Assembly: GCF_004123845.1 (NCBI RefSeq)
Contig: NZ_NBDP01000064.1
Location: 146,524-210,523, forward strand
Source of the DNA: Allobosea sp. Tri-44
Lineage (GTDB): Bacteria; Pseudomonadota; Alphaproteobacteria; Rhizobiales; Beijerinckiaceae
Reading direction: 5' to 3'
Length of the DNA stretch: 64,000 nucleotides
The position numbers and the translations under genes are program-made. Below are positions 8,625 to 16,828 of this stretch, piece after piece; position 1 is the first letter of the stretch; each line of letters starts with the position of its first letter. The notes beneath the pieces were generated by a model. That model was not told the DNA's origin and did not search any database. It saw only the letters and a program-made list of their open reading frames with translations.

Positions 8625-9687
8625 GGAAGCCGAGCACGCGCTGGGCCGTCGTCGGCGTGAGGTTGCGGAAGCTCTGACGGGCCCGCTCAAGCAATGCCGC
8701 CGACTTGCCATCACCCTTGCGCAGGCCGATCAGCGCCTTGGTCGTCTCCCAGGACCAGCCCATGCCGCGCGAGACCAGCAGGACGGCGTCGCGATCCGGG
8801 CCGAACACGATCTGCTCGGTCGCCGGCAGGGTCAGGCGAGCCAGAGTGGCGACGCCGCAAATGGCATGCTCCACCGCGCCGGACGTCGCATATTGCGCGA
8901 TCACGGATTCGTCGAGCTTGGCGGCCTCGTCGAGGGCCTTGACGTCGGCCAGTGCTTTACCGAACCGGCCGAGCTCGTCCCCGATGGTCGCCTGGACCGA
9001 GACCGCCTCGGCACCGCGTTCGACCGCGCCGGCGACCGCACCCGCCAGGGCCGGTTCAAGCGAGGCTTCGAGCCGGCGGCGGACCGACGTCTTGGCCGCA
9101 GCCATCAGCTGCTCGGCGAGATCGGCCGGAATATCGGCGCGGGCGCCGAGCGTCGCCTGCAGGGCATCGTCCTGAGCAGCCCGCATGACCAAGACGCCCA
9201 TGCCATGCCGAGAGAAGCGGGCGCTCTGGTTGGCAGCGACCGCATGCGTCACGACACGACCGCCCCGCAGGATCAGGAAATCGGTGACCGGCTCGCCGAG
9301 ATCGGGGCGCTCGGTGATGGCGAGCATGTGGTCGCGCCCCTTCGCCGCCGCGACGGCGACGAGATCATGGTCACTGAGGCGGGGCGAGCCGACGAGAACC
9401 GGTCGGGCGACCGCGATCTCGTCGAGGGCGAGCTGGCGGACGACGCCGCTCGGCGCATTGGGGACGGGTGCCAGCCGCTCAGCCAGTTCGATGCGCGCCC
9501 TGATCTCAATCGCACGCGCGAGGCGGCCAATGACCACATCGAAGACGCCGACCTGGTCCTCGCCCATATTTTCGGCCGTGCTAAGGAAAAGATCCGTCAG
9601 CCGCGCCAGGATCGCGGCGCGCTCGCTGTTCGAGCCCCGCGCCATCGTCGTCTCGAGATCGCGCAGCAATGTACCGACAGGACTCAT
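8572..9687 (-). CDS. DUF2336 domain-containing protein
   Basis: The 371-residue, Ala/Arg-rich, all-helical protein matches the alphaproteobacterial DUF2336 family in composition and motifs (RAAILARLTDLFL, LAERLAPVPNAP, LALDEIAVARPVL). The function of the family is not established. No signal peptide or transmembrane helix is seen. The ATG at 9687 (GAGG 8 nt upstream) is preferred over an upstream GTG. The last 17 codons overlap the 3' end of trmB on the other strand, so the two transcripts are complementary there. Confidence 0.85.
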   Translation of the reverse strand: MSPVGTLLRDLETTMARGSNSERAAILARLTDLFLSTAENMGEDQVGVFDVVIGRLARAIEIRARIELAERLAPVPNAPSGVVRQLALDEIAVARPVLVGSPRLSDHDLVAVAAAKGRDHMLAITERPDLGEPVTDFLILRGGRVVTHAVAANQSARFSRHGMGVLVMRAAQDDALQATLGARADIPADLAEQLMAAAKTSVRRRLEASLEPALAGAVAGAVERGAEAVSVQATIGDELGRFGKALADVKALDEAAKLDESVIAQYATSGAVEHAICGVATLARLTLPATEQIVFGPDRDAVLLVSRGMGWSWETTKALIGLRKGDGKSAALLERARQSFRNLTPTTAQRVLGFLRMRDGAQSDSSAPARP

Positions 9688-9774
9688 CACGCAACCTCGC
9701 GACACACCATCCCCCTGTCGTAACAGCGAAGAATGACCAGTGGGTTAGCGGGATCGCCGCAATCGCGGAGACGC

Positions 9775-9803
9775 TTGCAAGATCGTCGAAACAGGACTAG
9801 ATA
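9775..9803 (+). promoter_or_regulatory. Promoter TTGCAA-17-TAGATA upstream of the rimP-nusA leader
   Basis: A -35 element TTGCAA (9775-9780) and a -10 element TAGATA (9798-9803) are spaced by exactly 17 bp. Transcription would start near 9810 and meet a strong terminator about 60 nt later, before rimP. Confidence 0.6.
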
Positions 9804-9809
9804 GCGGCC

Positions 9810-9874
9810 AACAGCTCTGGTTTCGGTGTAAGCCGGCGATCAAGAGCGGGCCCACCGGCCCGCTCTTTTTTATT
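9810..9874 (+). ncRNA. Candidate small RNA or attenuated leader of the nusA operon
   Basis: Between the promoter at 9775-9803 and the terminator at 9842-9873 there is no ORF with a start and ribosome-binding site. A transcript of about 60 nt would be released unless the terminator is read through into rimP-nusA. It could be a free-standing small RNA or an attenuation leader. No match to a named RNA family is claimed. Confidence 0.45.
9842..9873 (+). terminator. Strong intrinsic terminator in front of rimP
   Basis: AAGAGCGGGCC and GGCCCGCTCTT form a perfect 11-bp stem with a 4-nt loop (CACC), followed by a T-run. It lies about 125 bp upstream of the rimP start, so it would cut transcripts from the promoter at 9775. 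Confidence 0.88.
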
Positions 9875-9906
9875 GGCCGAACCCTTCCACGAGCCTGGAG
9901 CCGGAT

Positions 9907-9933
9907 CCAATCAGGTTGGAACAATCTGATTGG
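9907..9933. repeat. 27-bp dyad, copy 1 (core CAGRTTG-N3-CAATCTG)
   Basis: Left arm CCAATCAGGTTG (9907-9918), spacer GAA, right arm CAATCTGATTGG (9922-9933), with one non-complementary position. It lies between the terminator and rimP. The same core and the same total length recur at 21564-21590. Confidence 0.6.
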
Positions 9934-9998
9934 CGAATCCGCCGCTAAACTTTTTGCTAGAGAACGCGCGCGCCGCGGGAGATGGGCGAGCCATACGG

Positions 9999-10697
9999 AT
10001 GGGCGAGCAGAACGGCCAGGACCAGGAAGCACGGATCGTCGTCGAGAGCGGCGTTGCCGCACGCGTCGCCACGATCATCGAGCCGGCGATCATGGATCTC
10101 GGCTATCGGCTGGTGCGCGTCCGCGTCACCGCCCAAAACGGCTGCACGGTCCAGATCATGGCCGAGCTGCCCGATGGCACCATGAACGTCGAAGGTTGCG
10201 AGGCCGTGAGCCAGGCGGTTTCTCCGGCGCTCGATGTCGACGATCCGATCCAGGCAGCGTATCATCTCGAAGTGTCGTCGCCAGGCATCGACCGGCCGCT
10301 GGTCAGGCCCAGCGACTTCGAACGCTGGGCCGGCCATCTGACCAAGATCGAGACCAGCGAGCCCCATGCCGGCCGCAAGCGCTTCCGTGGCATCCTGCGC
10401 GGCGCCAGTGGCACCGATGCCCTGCTGACGCGCGACGATGCCAAGACGGAAGAGGAACGCGACGTCGCGATCCCGATGCGGCTGATCGTCGAGGCGCGCC
10501 TGATGCTGACGGACGCGCTCATCACCGAATCGCTCAGGCGCGGCAAGTCCGGCCTGGCGCCGCATATGCCGCCTGCCGACGAGATCGCCCAGCCCGTGCC
10601 CGGGCGCGGCAAGTCGCTCGGCCCCCGCGATCCCAAGGCCCGCAAGCCGGGCAAGGGTGCCAAGGGGCCAGTGCAGAACACACAGGAAGAGGAGTGA
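9999..10697 (+). CDS. rimP: Ribosome maturation factor RimP
   Basis: The product (232 residues from the ATG at 9999) belongs to the RimP (YhbC/DUF150) family, required for 30S subunit maturation. Motifs: IIEPAIMDLGYRLVRVRV, NVEGCEAVSQAVSPALDVDDPI and YHLEVSSPGIDRPLV. After the normal end of the family at about residue 165 there is a 60-residue basic, Pro/Gly/Lys-rich tail, common in Hyphomicrobiales. The frame is open upstream to about 9930, but homology starts after 9999. It heads the rimP-nusA-ylxR-infB operon and its stop overlaps the nusA ribosome-binding region. Confidence 0.93.
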   Translation: MGEQNGQDQEARIVVESGVAARVATIIEPAIMDLGYRLVRVRVTAQNGCTVQIMAELPDGTMNVEGCEAVSQAVSPALDVDDPIQAAYHLEVSSPGIDRPLVRPSDFERWAGHLTKIETSEPHAGRKRFRGILRGASGTDALLTRDDAKTEEERDVAIPMRLIVEARLMLTDALITESLRRGKSGLAPHMPPADEIAQPVPGRGKSLGPRDPKARKPGKGAKGPVQNTQEEE

Positions 10698-10702
10698 GCG
10701 CC

Positions 10703-12298
10703 ATGGCTGTTAGCGCCAACCGGCTCGAGCTGTTGCAGATCGCCGAGGCGGTCGCCCGCGAGAAGTCGATCGACCGCCAGATCGTGATCGACGCGATGCA
10801 GGACGCGATCGCCAAGGCGGCGCGCTCGCGCTACGGCGCCGAGACCGACGTCCACGCCGAGATCAACGCAAAATCAGGCGAGCTCAGGCTGGCGCGCCAT
10901 CTCCAGGTCGTCGATCTCGTCGAGAACGGCGCCGTCGAGATCACGGTCGACGAAGCCAAGCGCCATAACCCGGCCGCCCAGGTCGGCGACGTGATCGCCG
11001 ATCCGCTGCCGCCGTTCGATTTCGGCCGTATCGCCGCCCAATCGGCCAAGCAGGTCATCGTGCAGAAGGTGCGCGAGGCCGAGCGCGACCGGCAGTACGA
11101 CGAGTACAAGGACCGCATCGGCGAGATCGTCAACGGCGCGGTCAAGCGCGTCGAATACGGCAATGTCTTTGTCGATCTCGGCCGCGGCGAGGCGATCATC
11201 CGCCGCGACGAGATGATCCCGCGCGAGACCTTCAAGGTCGGCGATCGCGCCCGCGCCTATGTCTACGACGTGCGCCGCGAGCCGCGTGGCCCGCAGATCT
11301 TCCTGTCGCGCACCCATCCGCAGTTCATGGCCAAGCTGTTCGGCCAGGAAGTGCCGGAGATCTATGACGGGATCGTCGAGGTCAAGGCCGTCGCCCGCGA
11401 CCCGGGCTCGCGCGCCAAGATCGCGGTGATCAGCCGTGATTCCTCGATCGACCCGGTCGGCGCCTGCGTCGGCATGCGCGGCTCGCGCGTGCAGGCCGTG
11501 GTCGGCGAGCTGCAGGGCGAGAAGATCGACATCATCCCGTGGTCGCCCGATGTCGCGACCTTCGTCGTCAACGCGCTGCAGCCGGCCGAGGTCGCCAAGG
11601 TCGTGCTCGACGAGGAAGCCGACAAGATCGAAGTCGTGGTGCCGGACGAGCAGCTCTCGCTCGCCATCGGCCGCCGCGGCCAGAACGTCCGCCTCGCCTC
11701 GCAGCTCACCGGCTGGGATATCGATATCCTGACCGAGGCCGAGGAATCGGAGCGCCGCCAGAAGGAATTCCTGCAGCGCACCGAGCTGTTCATGAACGCG
11801 CTCAACGTCGACGAGACGGTCGGCCAGCTGCTCGCCTCGGAAGGCTTCCGCTCGGTCGAGGAGGTCGCCTATGTCGAGCCGACCGAATTGTCCTCGATCG
11901 AGGGCTTCGACGAGGACACCGCTGCCGAGATTCAGAATCGCGCCCAGGAGTATCTTGCCGCGATCGAGGCCGAGTTCGACGAGAAGCGCAAGGCGCTCGG
12001 TGTCGAAGACGAGCTGCGTGAGATCGAGGGTATCACCACCGCGATGATGGTGGCGCTCGGCGAGAACGATGTGAAGAACGTCGAGGATCTCGCCGGCTGT
12101 GCCACCGACGACCTCGTCGGCTGGACCGAGCGCAAGGATGGCGAGAACACCCGTCATGCCGGCTATCTCGACGGCTTCGACCTGTCGCGGCAGGACGCCG
12201 AGGCGATCGTGATGGCGGCACGCATCAAGGCGGGCTGGGTCGAGGCACCGGAGCCCGATGCCGAGATTGAAGCCGAGGCCGAGGAGTCGCAGGCCTGA
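10703..12298 (+). CDS. nusA: Transcription termination/antitermination factor NusA
   Basis: The 531-residue protein has the NusA order: N-terminal RNA-polymerase-binding domain (1-125), S1 domain (about 130-200; RIGEIVNGAVKRVEYGNVFV), two KH domains (about 230-345; VGMRGSRVQAVVGELQGEKI and LAIGRRGQNVRLASQLTGW), then two helical acidic repeats and an acidic tail. It modulates pausing, termination and antitermination. The ATG at 10703 follows AAGAGGAG. Its operon begins with a terminator-bearing leader, which NusA itself could influence (inference). Confidence 0.97.
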   Translation: MAVSANRLELLQIAEAVAREKSIDRQIVIDAMQDAIAKAARSRYGAETDVHAEINAKSGELRLARHLQVVDLVENGAVEITVDEAKRHNPAAQVGDVIADPLPPFDFGRIAAQSAKQVIVQKVREAERDRQYDEYKDRIGEIVNGAVKRVEYGNVFVDLGRGEAIIRRDEMIPRETFKVGDRARAYVYDVRREPRGPQIFLSRTHPQFMAKLFGQEVPEIYDGIVEVKAVARDPGSRAKIAVISRDSSIDPVGACVGMRGSRVQAVVGELQGEKIDIIPWSPDVATFVVNALQPAEVAKVVLDEEADKIEVVVPDEQLSLAIGRRGQNVRLASQLTGWDIDILTEAEESERRQKEFLQRTELFMNALNVDETVGQLLASEGFRSVEEVAYVEPTELSSIEGFDEDTAAEIQNRAQEYLAAIEAEFDEKRKALGVEDELREIEGITTAMMVALGENDVKNVEDLAGCATDDLVGWTERKDGENTRHAGYLDGFDLSRQDAEAIVMAARIKAGWVEAPEPDAEIEAEAEESQA

Positions 12299-12315
12299 GC
12301 CCCGAACGGCGCGAG

Positions 12316-13005
12316 ATGAGCCGGCGCGGCCTGCGCGAGGGTCCGGAGCGGACCTGCGCGCTGACGCGGCAGGCGCGGGCGCCGGAAGATCTGATCCGCT
12401 TCGTGGTCGGCCCTGGCGATGTGCTGGTGCCGGACATCAGGCGCAAGCTTCCGGGGCGCGGCGTCTGGGTCTCGCTCAGCGCCGCTGCGGTCGGCGAAGC
12501 GGTGAAGCGGCGCGCCTTCGAGCGCTCGCTGAAGACGAAGGTGACGGTGTCGCCTGATCTGGCCGCCGAGGTCGACGCCCTTCTGACCAGGGATGCGATC
12601 CAGGCGCTGGCCATGGCGAACAAGGCGGGACTGGTCTCGACCGGCTTTGCCAAAGTCGAGGCACAGGCGGAATCTGGACGCCCTGCTGCGGTGATCGCCG
12701 CCAGCGACGGCGCCGAGGACGGCAGACGCAAGATCGGCCAGGCACTCCGGCGGGCGGCGACGCCGAAAGAGATACCGGTCGTAGCGATTTTCGCTGCGAC
12801 TGAACTGGAACTGGCGCTCGGGCGTGAGCATGTGATACATGCAGCGCTTGCTCCGGGTCCGGCGACTGAGGGTTTCCTCGCGCGCTGGCGTCGGCTCGTC
12901 CGCTATCGGACGAACGATGCTGGCGAAACGGCGTTCATGGACCCGACTGAATCCGACGCACGTGACCAGACGAAGACCGAACCGGTAGGACCGAACGCGG
13001 AATGA
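12316..13005 (+). CDS. ylxR: YlxR/DUF448 RNA-binding protein with L7Ae-like C-terminal region
   Basis: The 229-residue protein starts with a YlxR (DUF448) domain (about residues 8-90; ERTCALTRQARAPEDLIRFVVGP, LPGRGVWVS). A second region (about 95-190; DAIQALAMANKAGLVSTGFAKVE) resembles the L7Ae/YlxQ-type RNA-binding fold. This two-part arrangement between nusA and infB is standard in alphaproteobacteria. Likely a ribosome- or RNA-associated cytoplasmic protein. The stop overlaps the infB start codon (ATGA). Confidence 0.9.
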   Translation: MSRRGLREGPERTCALTRQARAPEDLIRFVVGPGDVLVPDIRRKLPGRGVWVSLSAAAVGEAVKRRAFERSLKTKVTVSPDLAAEVDALLTRDAIQALAMANKAGLVSTGFAKVEAQAESGRPAAVIAASDGAEDGRRKIGQALRRAATPKEIPVVAIFAATELELALGREHVIHAALAPGPATEGFLARWRRLVRYRTNDAGETAFMDPTESDARDQTKTEPVGPNAE

Positions 13006-15839
13006 GTGATACCAAGACCCCAGGCGACAAGACCTTGAGCGTGACGCCTCCCAAGACGTTGTCGCTGAAGCGGCCTGTCGAACAGAGCACGGTCCGGCAG
13101 AGCTTCTCGCATGGGCGCTCGAAGCAGGTCGTCGTCGAGGTCAAGCGCCGCGCCGCCGGCCACGAGCCGGCTCCGGCTCCGGTAGCGCGCGCGCCCCAGC
13201 CGCCTCAGGCTGCTCCGGCGCCGACGCGGCCACAACCGCCTCAGGCGGCCCCCCAGGTCAACCGGCCGGCCAGCGGCATGCTTTTGCGCACGCTCTCGGA
13301 CGACGAGAAGGATGCGCGTCAGCGCGCCCTCTCCGATGCGCGCGCCAGCGAGGCCGAGGCCCGCTCCCACGCCGAGGAGGAAGCGCGCCAGCGCGCCGCT
13401 CGCGAACAGCGTGAGCGCGCCGAGCGCGACGCCGCCCAGGCCCGCCAGCGCGAGGAGGAAGACCGCCGCCGGCAGGAAGACGAGCACAAGCGCCGGGCCG
13501 AAAGCGCAGCCCGCCAGCGCATGAACGAGGAAGCTGCGCCGCCGCGGCCCGCGCCGGTGCGCGATGCAGCATCTGCCAGCGCTCCCCCGGCCTCGACCTA
13601 CGCACAGACGCCGCGCCCCGCTCCTTCGGGCCCGCGGGAATCGCGCGAATTCGGCGGGCCCCGTCCGCCGATGCGCGATGTCGGCGCAAGGCCGCCGAGC
13701 CTTGATGTCCGCCGTCCGCGCGCCGACACGCCGCGGCCGCCGCGCCCCGACGCCAATGCAACGGCCGAGCCGCTCGTCGCGCGGCCCGCTCGGCAGGCCC
13801 CCTCTTCAGCCGGCGCACCGCGCAGCCGTCCCGATGACGGCGAGGCGCGTCCCGCTTTCCGCCGTCCCGGTGGCGCTCCCGGCGCGCCCCGAGGCGCGCC
13901 CGCCCCTGCGCCCAAGACCCCGAAGGTCGGTGAAAAGCCCCGCGGCCGCCTGACGCTGTCGACTGCGACCGGCGGAGACGATGAGCGGACCCGCTCGCTC
14001 GCCTCCTTCCGCCGCCGCGTGCAGCGCATGACGGGCCATCGCGCTTCGGACGTCGCCAAGGAACGCGTGATGCGTGAGGTGATCATCCCGGAGACGATCA
14101 CCATCCAGGAACTCGCCAACCGCATGACCGAGCGGGGCGTCGACGTCATCCGCCTGCTGATGAAGCAGGGCGCGATGCACAAGATCACCGATGTGATCGA
14201 CGCCGACACCGCCCAGCTCGTGGCCGAGGAAATGGGCCACACCGTCAAGCGCGTCGCCGAATCCGACGTCGAGGAAGGCCTGTTCGACACGCCGGACACC
14301 GACGAGGCTTTGGTTTCGCGTCCGCCGGTCGTGACCATCATGGGCCATGTCGACCACGGCAAGACCTCGCTGCTCGACGCGATCCGGCAGACCCATGTCG
14401 TGACCGGCGAAGCCGGTGGCATCACCCAGCATATCGGCGCCTATCAGGTGACGACGCCGAATGGTTCGAAGGTGACCTTCATCGACACGCCCGGCCACGC
14501 CGCCTTCACGGCGATGCGCGCCCGCGGCGCCAAGGTGACCGACGTCGTGGTGCTCGTCGTCGCGGCCGATGACGGCGTGATGCCGCAGACGGTTGAGGCC
14601 ATCAACCATGCCAAGGCGGCCAAGGTGCCGCTGATCGTGGCGATCAACAAGATCGACAAGGCGGACGCCAACCCCGATCGCGTGCGCTCCGAGCTGCTGC
14701 AATACGAGATCCAGGTCGAGCCGCTCGGCGGCGAGACGCTGGAGATCGAGGTTTCGGCCAAGACCGGCAAGAACCTCGACAAGCTGCTCGAGGCGATCGC
14801 CCTGCAGGCCGAGCTGCTCGACCTGAGGGCCAATCCCGAGCGCGCCGCCGAAGGCACCGTGATCGAAGCCAAGCTCGACCGCGGCCGTGGCCCGGTCGCG
14901 ACCGTACTCGTCCAGCGCGGCACGCTGCGCACCGGCGACATCATCGTCGCCGGCTCGGAATGGGGCCGCGTCCGCGCCCTGATCGGCGATACCGGCGCCC
15001 ACATCAAGGAGGCGCTGCCGTCGCTCCCGGTCGAGGTGCTCGGCTTCAACGGCACGCCCGAGGCCGGCGACCGCGTCGCGGTCGTCGAATCCGAGGCGCG
15101 CGCCCGCGAGATCACCGATTACCGCGAGCGCCAGAAGCGCGACCGCATCGCCGCACGCGGCGGCGGATCGGGCGCAGGCCGCTCGCTCGCCGAGATGATG
15201 CGCGACCTCAAGGAAGGCGCTGGCCGCAAGGAATTCCCGCTCGTCGTCAAGGGCGACGTGCAGGGTTCGGTCGAGGCCATCGTCGGCACGCTCGAGAAGG
15301 TCGGCAATGACGAGGTCCGCGCCCGCGTGCTCTCGTCCGGCGTCGGCGGGATCACGGAATCCGACATCACGCTCGCCCAGGCTTCGGGCGCTGCCGTGAT
15401 CGGCTTCAACGTCCGTGCCCACAAGGAAGCGCGCGAGGCGGCCGAACGGGCCGGCGTCGAAATCCGCTACTACAACATCATCTACAATCTCGTGGACGAT
15501 GTGAAGGCGGCGATGTCGGGCCTGCTGGCCCCGACCCTACGCGAAACCATGCTCGGCAATGCCCAGATCCTCGAGATCTTCAATGTCTCGAAGGTCGGCA
15601 AGATCGCCGGCTGCCGCGTCACCGACGGCACGATCGAGCGCGGCGCCAATGTCCGCCTGATCCGCGACAACGTCGTGGTCCACGAGGGCAAGCTCGGCCA
15701 GCTCAAGCGCTTCAAGGACGACGCCAAGGAAGTGGTGGCGGGCCAGGAGTGCGGCATGTCCTTCGAGAACTACCAGGACATGCGCGCGGGCGACGTGATC
15801 GAGTGCTATCGCGTCGAGGAGATCAAGCGGACGCTCTGA
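13002..15839 (+). CDS. infB: Translation initiation factor IF-2
   Basis: The 945-residue GTPase places initiator tRNA on the 30S subunit. A long, low-complexity N-terminal part (about residues 40-330) is rich in Ala, Pro, Arg and Glu, followed by the IF2_N domain (TIQELANRMTERGVDVIRLL). The G domain has G1 GHVDHGKTSLLD (about residue 448), G3 DTPGHAAF and G4 NKID (about 549). Domains II-IV follow, with the EF-Tu-like fold and the C-terminal fMet-tRNA-binding module. A strong hairpin follows the stop. Confidence 0.97.
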   Translation: MSDTKTPGDKTLSVTPPKTLSLKRPVEQSTVRQSFSHGRSKQVVVEVKRRAAGHEPAPAPVARAPQPPQAAPAPTRPQPPQAAPQVNRPASGMLLRTLSDDEKDARQRALSDARASEAEARSHAEEEARQRAAREQRERAERDAAQARQREEEDRRRQEDEHKRRAESAARQRMNEEAAPPRPAPVRDAASASAPPASTYAQTPRPAPSGPRESREFGGPRPPMRDVGARPPSLDVRRPRADTPRPPRPDANATAEPLVARPARQAPSSAGAPRSRPDDGEARPAFRRPGGAPGAPRGAPAPAPKTPKVGEKPRGRLTLSTATGGDDERTRSLASFRRRVQRMTGHRASDVAKERVMREVIIPETITIQELANRMTERGVDVIRLLMKQGAMHKITDVIDADTAQLVAEEMGHTVKRVAESDVEEGLFDTPDTDEALVSRPPVVTIMGHVDHGKTSLLDAIRQTHVVTGEAGGITQHIGAYQVTTPNGSKVTFIDTPGHAAFTAMRARGAKVTDVVVLVVAADDGVMPQTVEAINHAKAAKVPLIVAINKIDKADANPDRVRSELLQYEIQVEPLGGETLEIEVSAKTGKNLDKLLEAIALQAELLDLRANPERAAEGTVIEAKLDRGRGPVATVLVQRGTLRTGDIIVAGSEWGRVRALIGDTGAHIKEALPSLPVEVLGFNGTPEAGDRVAVVESEARAREITDYRERQKRDRIAARGGGSGAGRSLAEMMRDLKEGAGRKEFPLVVKGDVQGSVEAIVGTLEKVGNDEVRARVLSSGVGGITESDITLAQASGAAVIGFNVRAHKEAREAAERAGVEIRYYNIIYNLVDDVKAAMSGLLAPTLRETMLGNAQILEIFNVSKVGKIAGCRVTDGTIERGANVRLIRDNVVVHEGKLGQLKRFKDDAKEVVAGQECGMSFENYQDMRAGDVIECYRVEEIKRTL

Positions 15840-15868
15840 TCGGCTCGCTTGCTCCCCGGATAGTCCAG

Positions 15869-15892
15869 ATGGCCGGGCTTTCGCCCGGCCAT
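15869..15892 (+). terminator. Perfect 10-bp hairpin after infB
   Basis: ATGGCCGGGC (15869-15878) and GCCCGGCCAT (15883-15892) with loop TTTC lie 30 bp after infB. Only a short T-run follows (GACGTTTC), so it could terminate partly or protect the mRNA end. It separates infB from the inserted unknown gene and rbfA. Confidence 0.5.
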
Positions 15893-15939
15893 GACGTTTC
15901 AAACCCGTCCGTCCGGTCCGATCCCGGAGAACGAGATTT

Positions 15940-16386
15940 ATGGCGAAGCACACTCCCATCCCGTTTTCGGCAGGCTTGGCCTTGTTCGCTGGCCTATGGC
16001 TGTGCGCGCAAGTTACACCCGCATTTGCAGAGGTTTGCGACAAGATCGTCGGTGAGGGGTGGACACCAGATCAGGGGCCAGCGGGACTTTCGCTCCAAGC
16101 CAAGCTGTTTTGGTTTGCCGGACTGGCTGCAATAGCGATTCTGGCAAAACGCTCTTGGCTTTCGGGGATTCTCTGCGTTCTCGCGATGCTTAGCCTGGTG
16201 CTTCTTTGGTTTGAAACTCCAGGGGAACCGATCTGGCAGGCCGCGATGCGGGAGGGCTGTGTTCGCCCGACCACGCTAGCGGATGTAATTCTTCATTCCG
16301 TTGCTGCTGCGACTTTTGCTGCCCTTGCGCTGTTTCAAGAGCGACTTGGGTCGGCGCCAATAAGCAAGGCTGACGCCAATGGCTAA
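15940..16386 (+). CDS. Unknown small membrane protein inserted between infB and rbfA
   Basis: I do not recognise this 148-residue protein. It has an N-terminal signal peptide or first membrane segment (about residues 9-30, ending AFA), then hydrophobic segments at about 50-67, 72-90 and 118-135, and two Cys in the presumably non-cytoplasmic parts (CDKIVGEGW, REGCVRPT). Base composition is clearly lower in GC, with more TTT, GTT and CTT codons than its neighbours. infB-rbfA-truB are usually contiguous, so the gene looks like an insertion. It overlaps the rbfA start by 8 bp and so sits within the operon. Confidence 0.78.
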   Translation: MAKHTPIPFSAGLALFAGLWLCAQVTPAFAEVCDKIVGEGWTPDQGPAGLSLQAKLFWFAGLAAIAILAKRSWLSGILCVLAMLSLVLLWFETPGEPIWQAAMREGCVRPTTLADVILHSVAAATFAALALFQERLGSAPISKADANG

Positions 16387-16828
16387 GGCAATAAAATCAA
16401 CCGGCCCGTCACAACGCCAGCTCCGCGTCGGCGAGCTCATCCGCCACGCCTTGGCGGAGATGCTGGCGCGCGGCGACATCCATGACGATGTGCTGGCCAA
16501 ATACGTCATCACCGTGCCGGAGGTCCGGCTCTCGCCCGATCTCAAACTCGCGACCTGCTACATCATGCCGCTCGGCGGCCAGGACGTCGCGCCGGTGCTG
16601 AAGGCGCTGGCCTCGCATACGCGCTATATCCGCGGCGAGATCGCCCATCGCGTAAACCTGAAATACGCGCCGAACGTCCGCTTCCTGCAGGATGAGAGCT
16701 TCGCCGAGGCCGAGCGCGTCGATGCGCTGCTCTATTCGGAGAAAGTGCGCCAGGACATCCTGAAGCAGCCACTGCGCATCGATCAGGATCTACCGGACCA
16801 GCAAGACAAGAACCATGACGATGACTGA
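16379..16828 (+). CDS. rbfA: Ribosome-binding factor A
   Basis: The 149-residue KH-like protein binds the free 30S subunit and helps 16S rRNA 5'-end maturation. Motifs: QRQLRVGELIRHALAEML near the N-terminus, VRLSPDLKLATCYIMPLGG and LKYAPNVRFLQDESFAEAERV. The first few codons are A-rich and lie in the 3' end of the preceding foreign-looking gene. It overlaps truB by up to 14 bp. Confidence 0.95.
   Translation: MAKAIKSTGPSQRQLRVGELIRHALAEMLARGDIHDDVLAKYVITVPEVRLSPDLKLATCYIMPLGGQDVAPVLKALASHTRYIRGEIAHRVNLKYAPNVRFLQDESFAEAERVDALLYSEKVRQDILKQPLRIDQDLPDQQDKNHDDD

Noticed and set aside
10196..10702. Upstream extension of the nusA frame through rimP
   Set aside because: The open frame is real, but the sequence is an Arg/Pro/Ala shadow of rimP; NusA homology begins at the ATG at 10703 with a strong ribosome-binding site.
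12957..12966. Additional parS candidate with CACGTG near the end of ylxR
   Set aside because: Flanks (GCACGTGACC) do not match the parS arms; a CACGTG near 45958 in rho fails in the same way.
13806..15422. 538-codon open frame antisense to infB
   Set aside because: Shadow of the conserved IF-2 coding sequence; no ribosome-binding site or recognisable domain.
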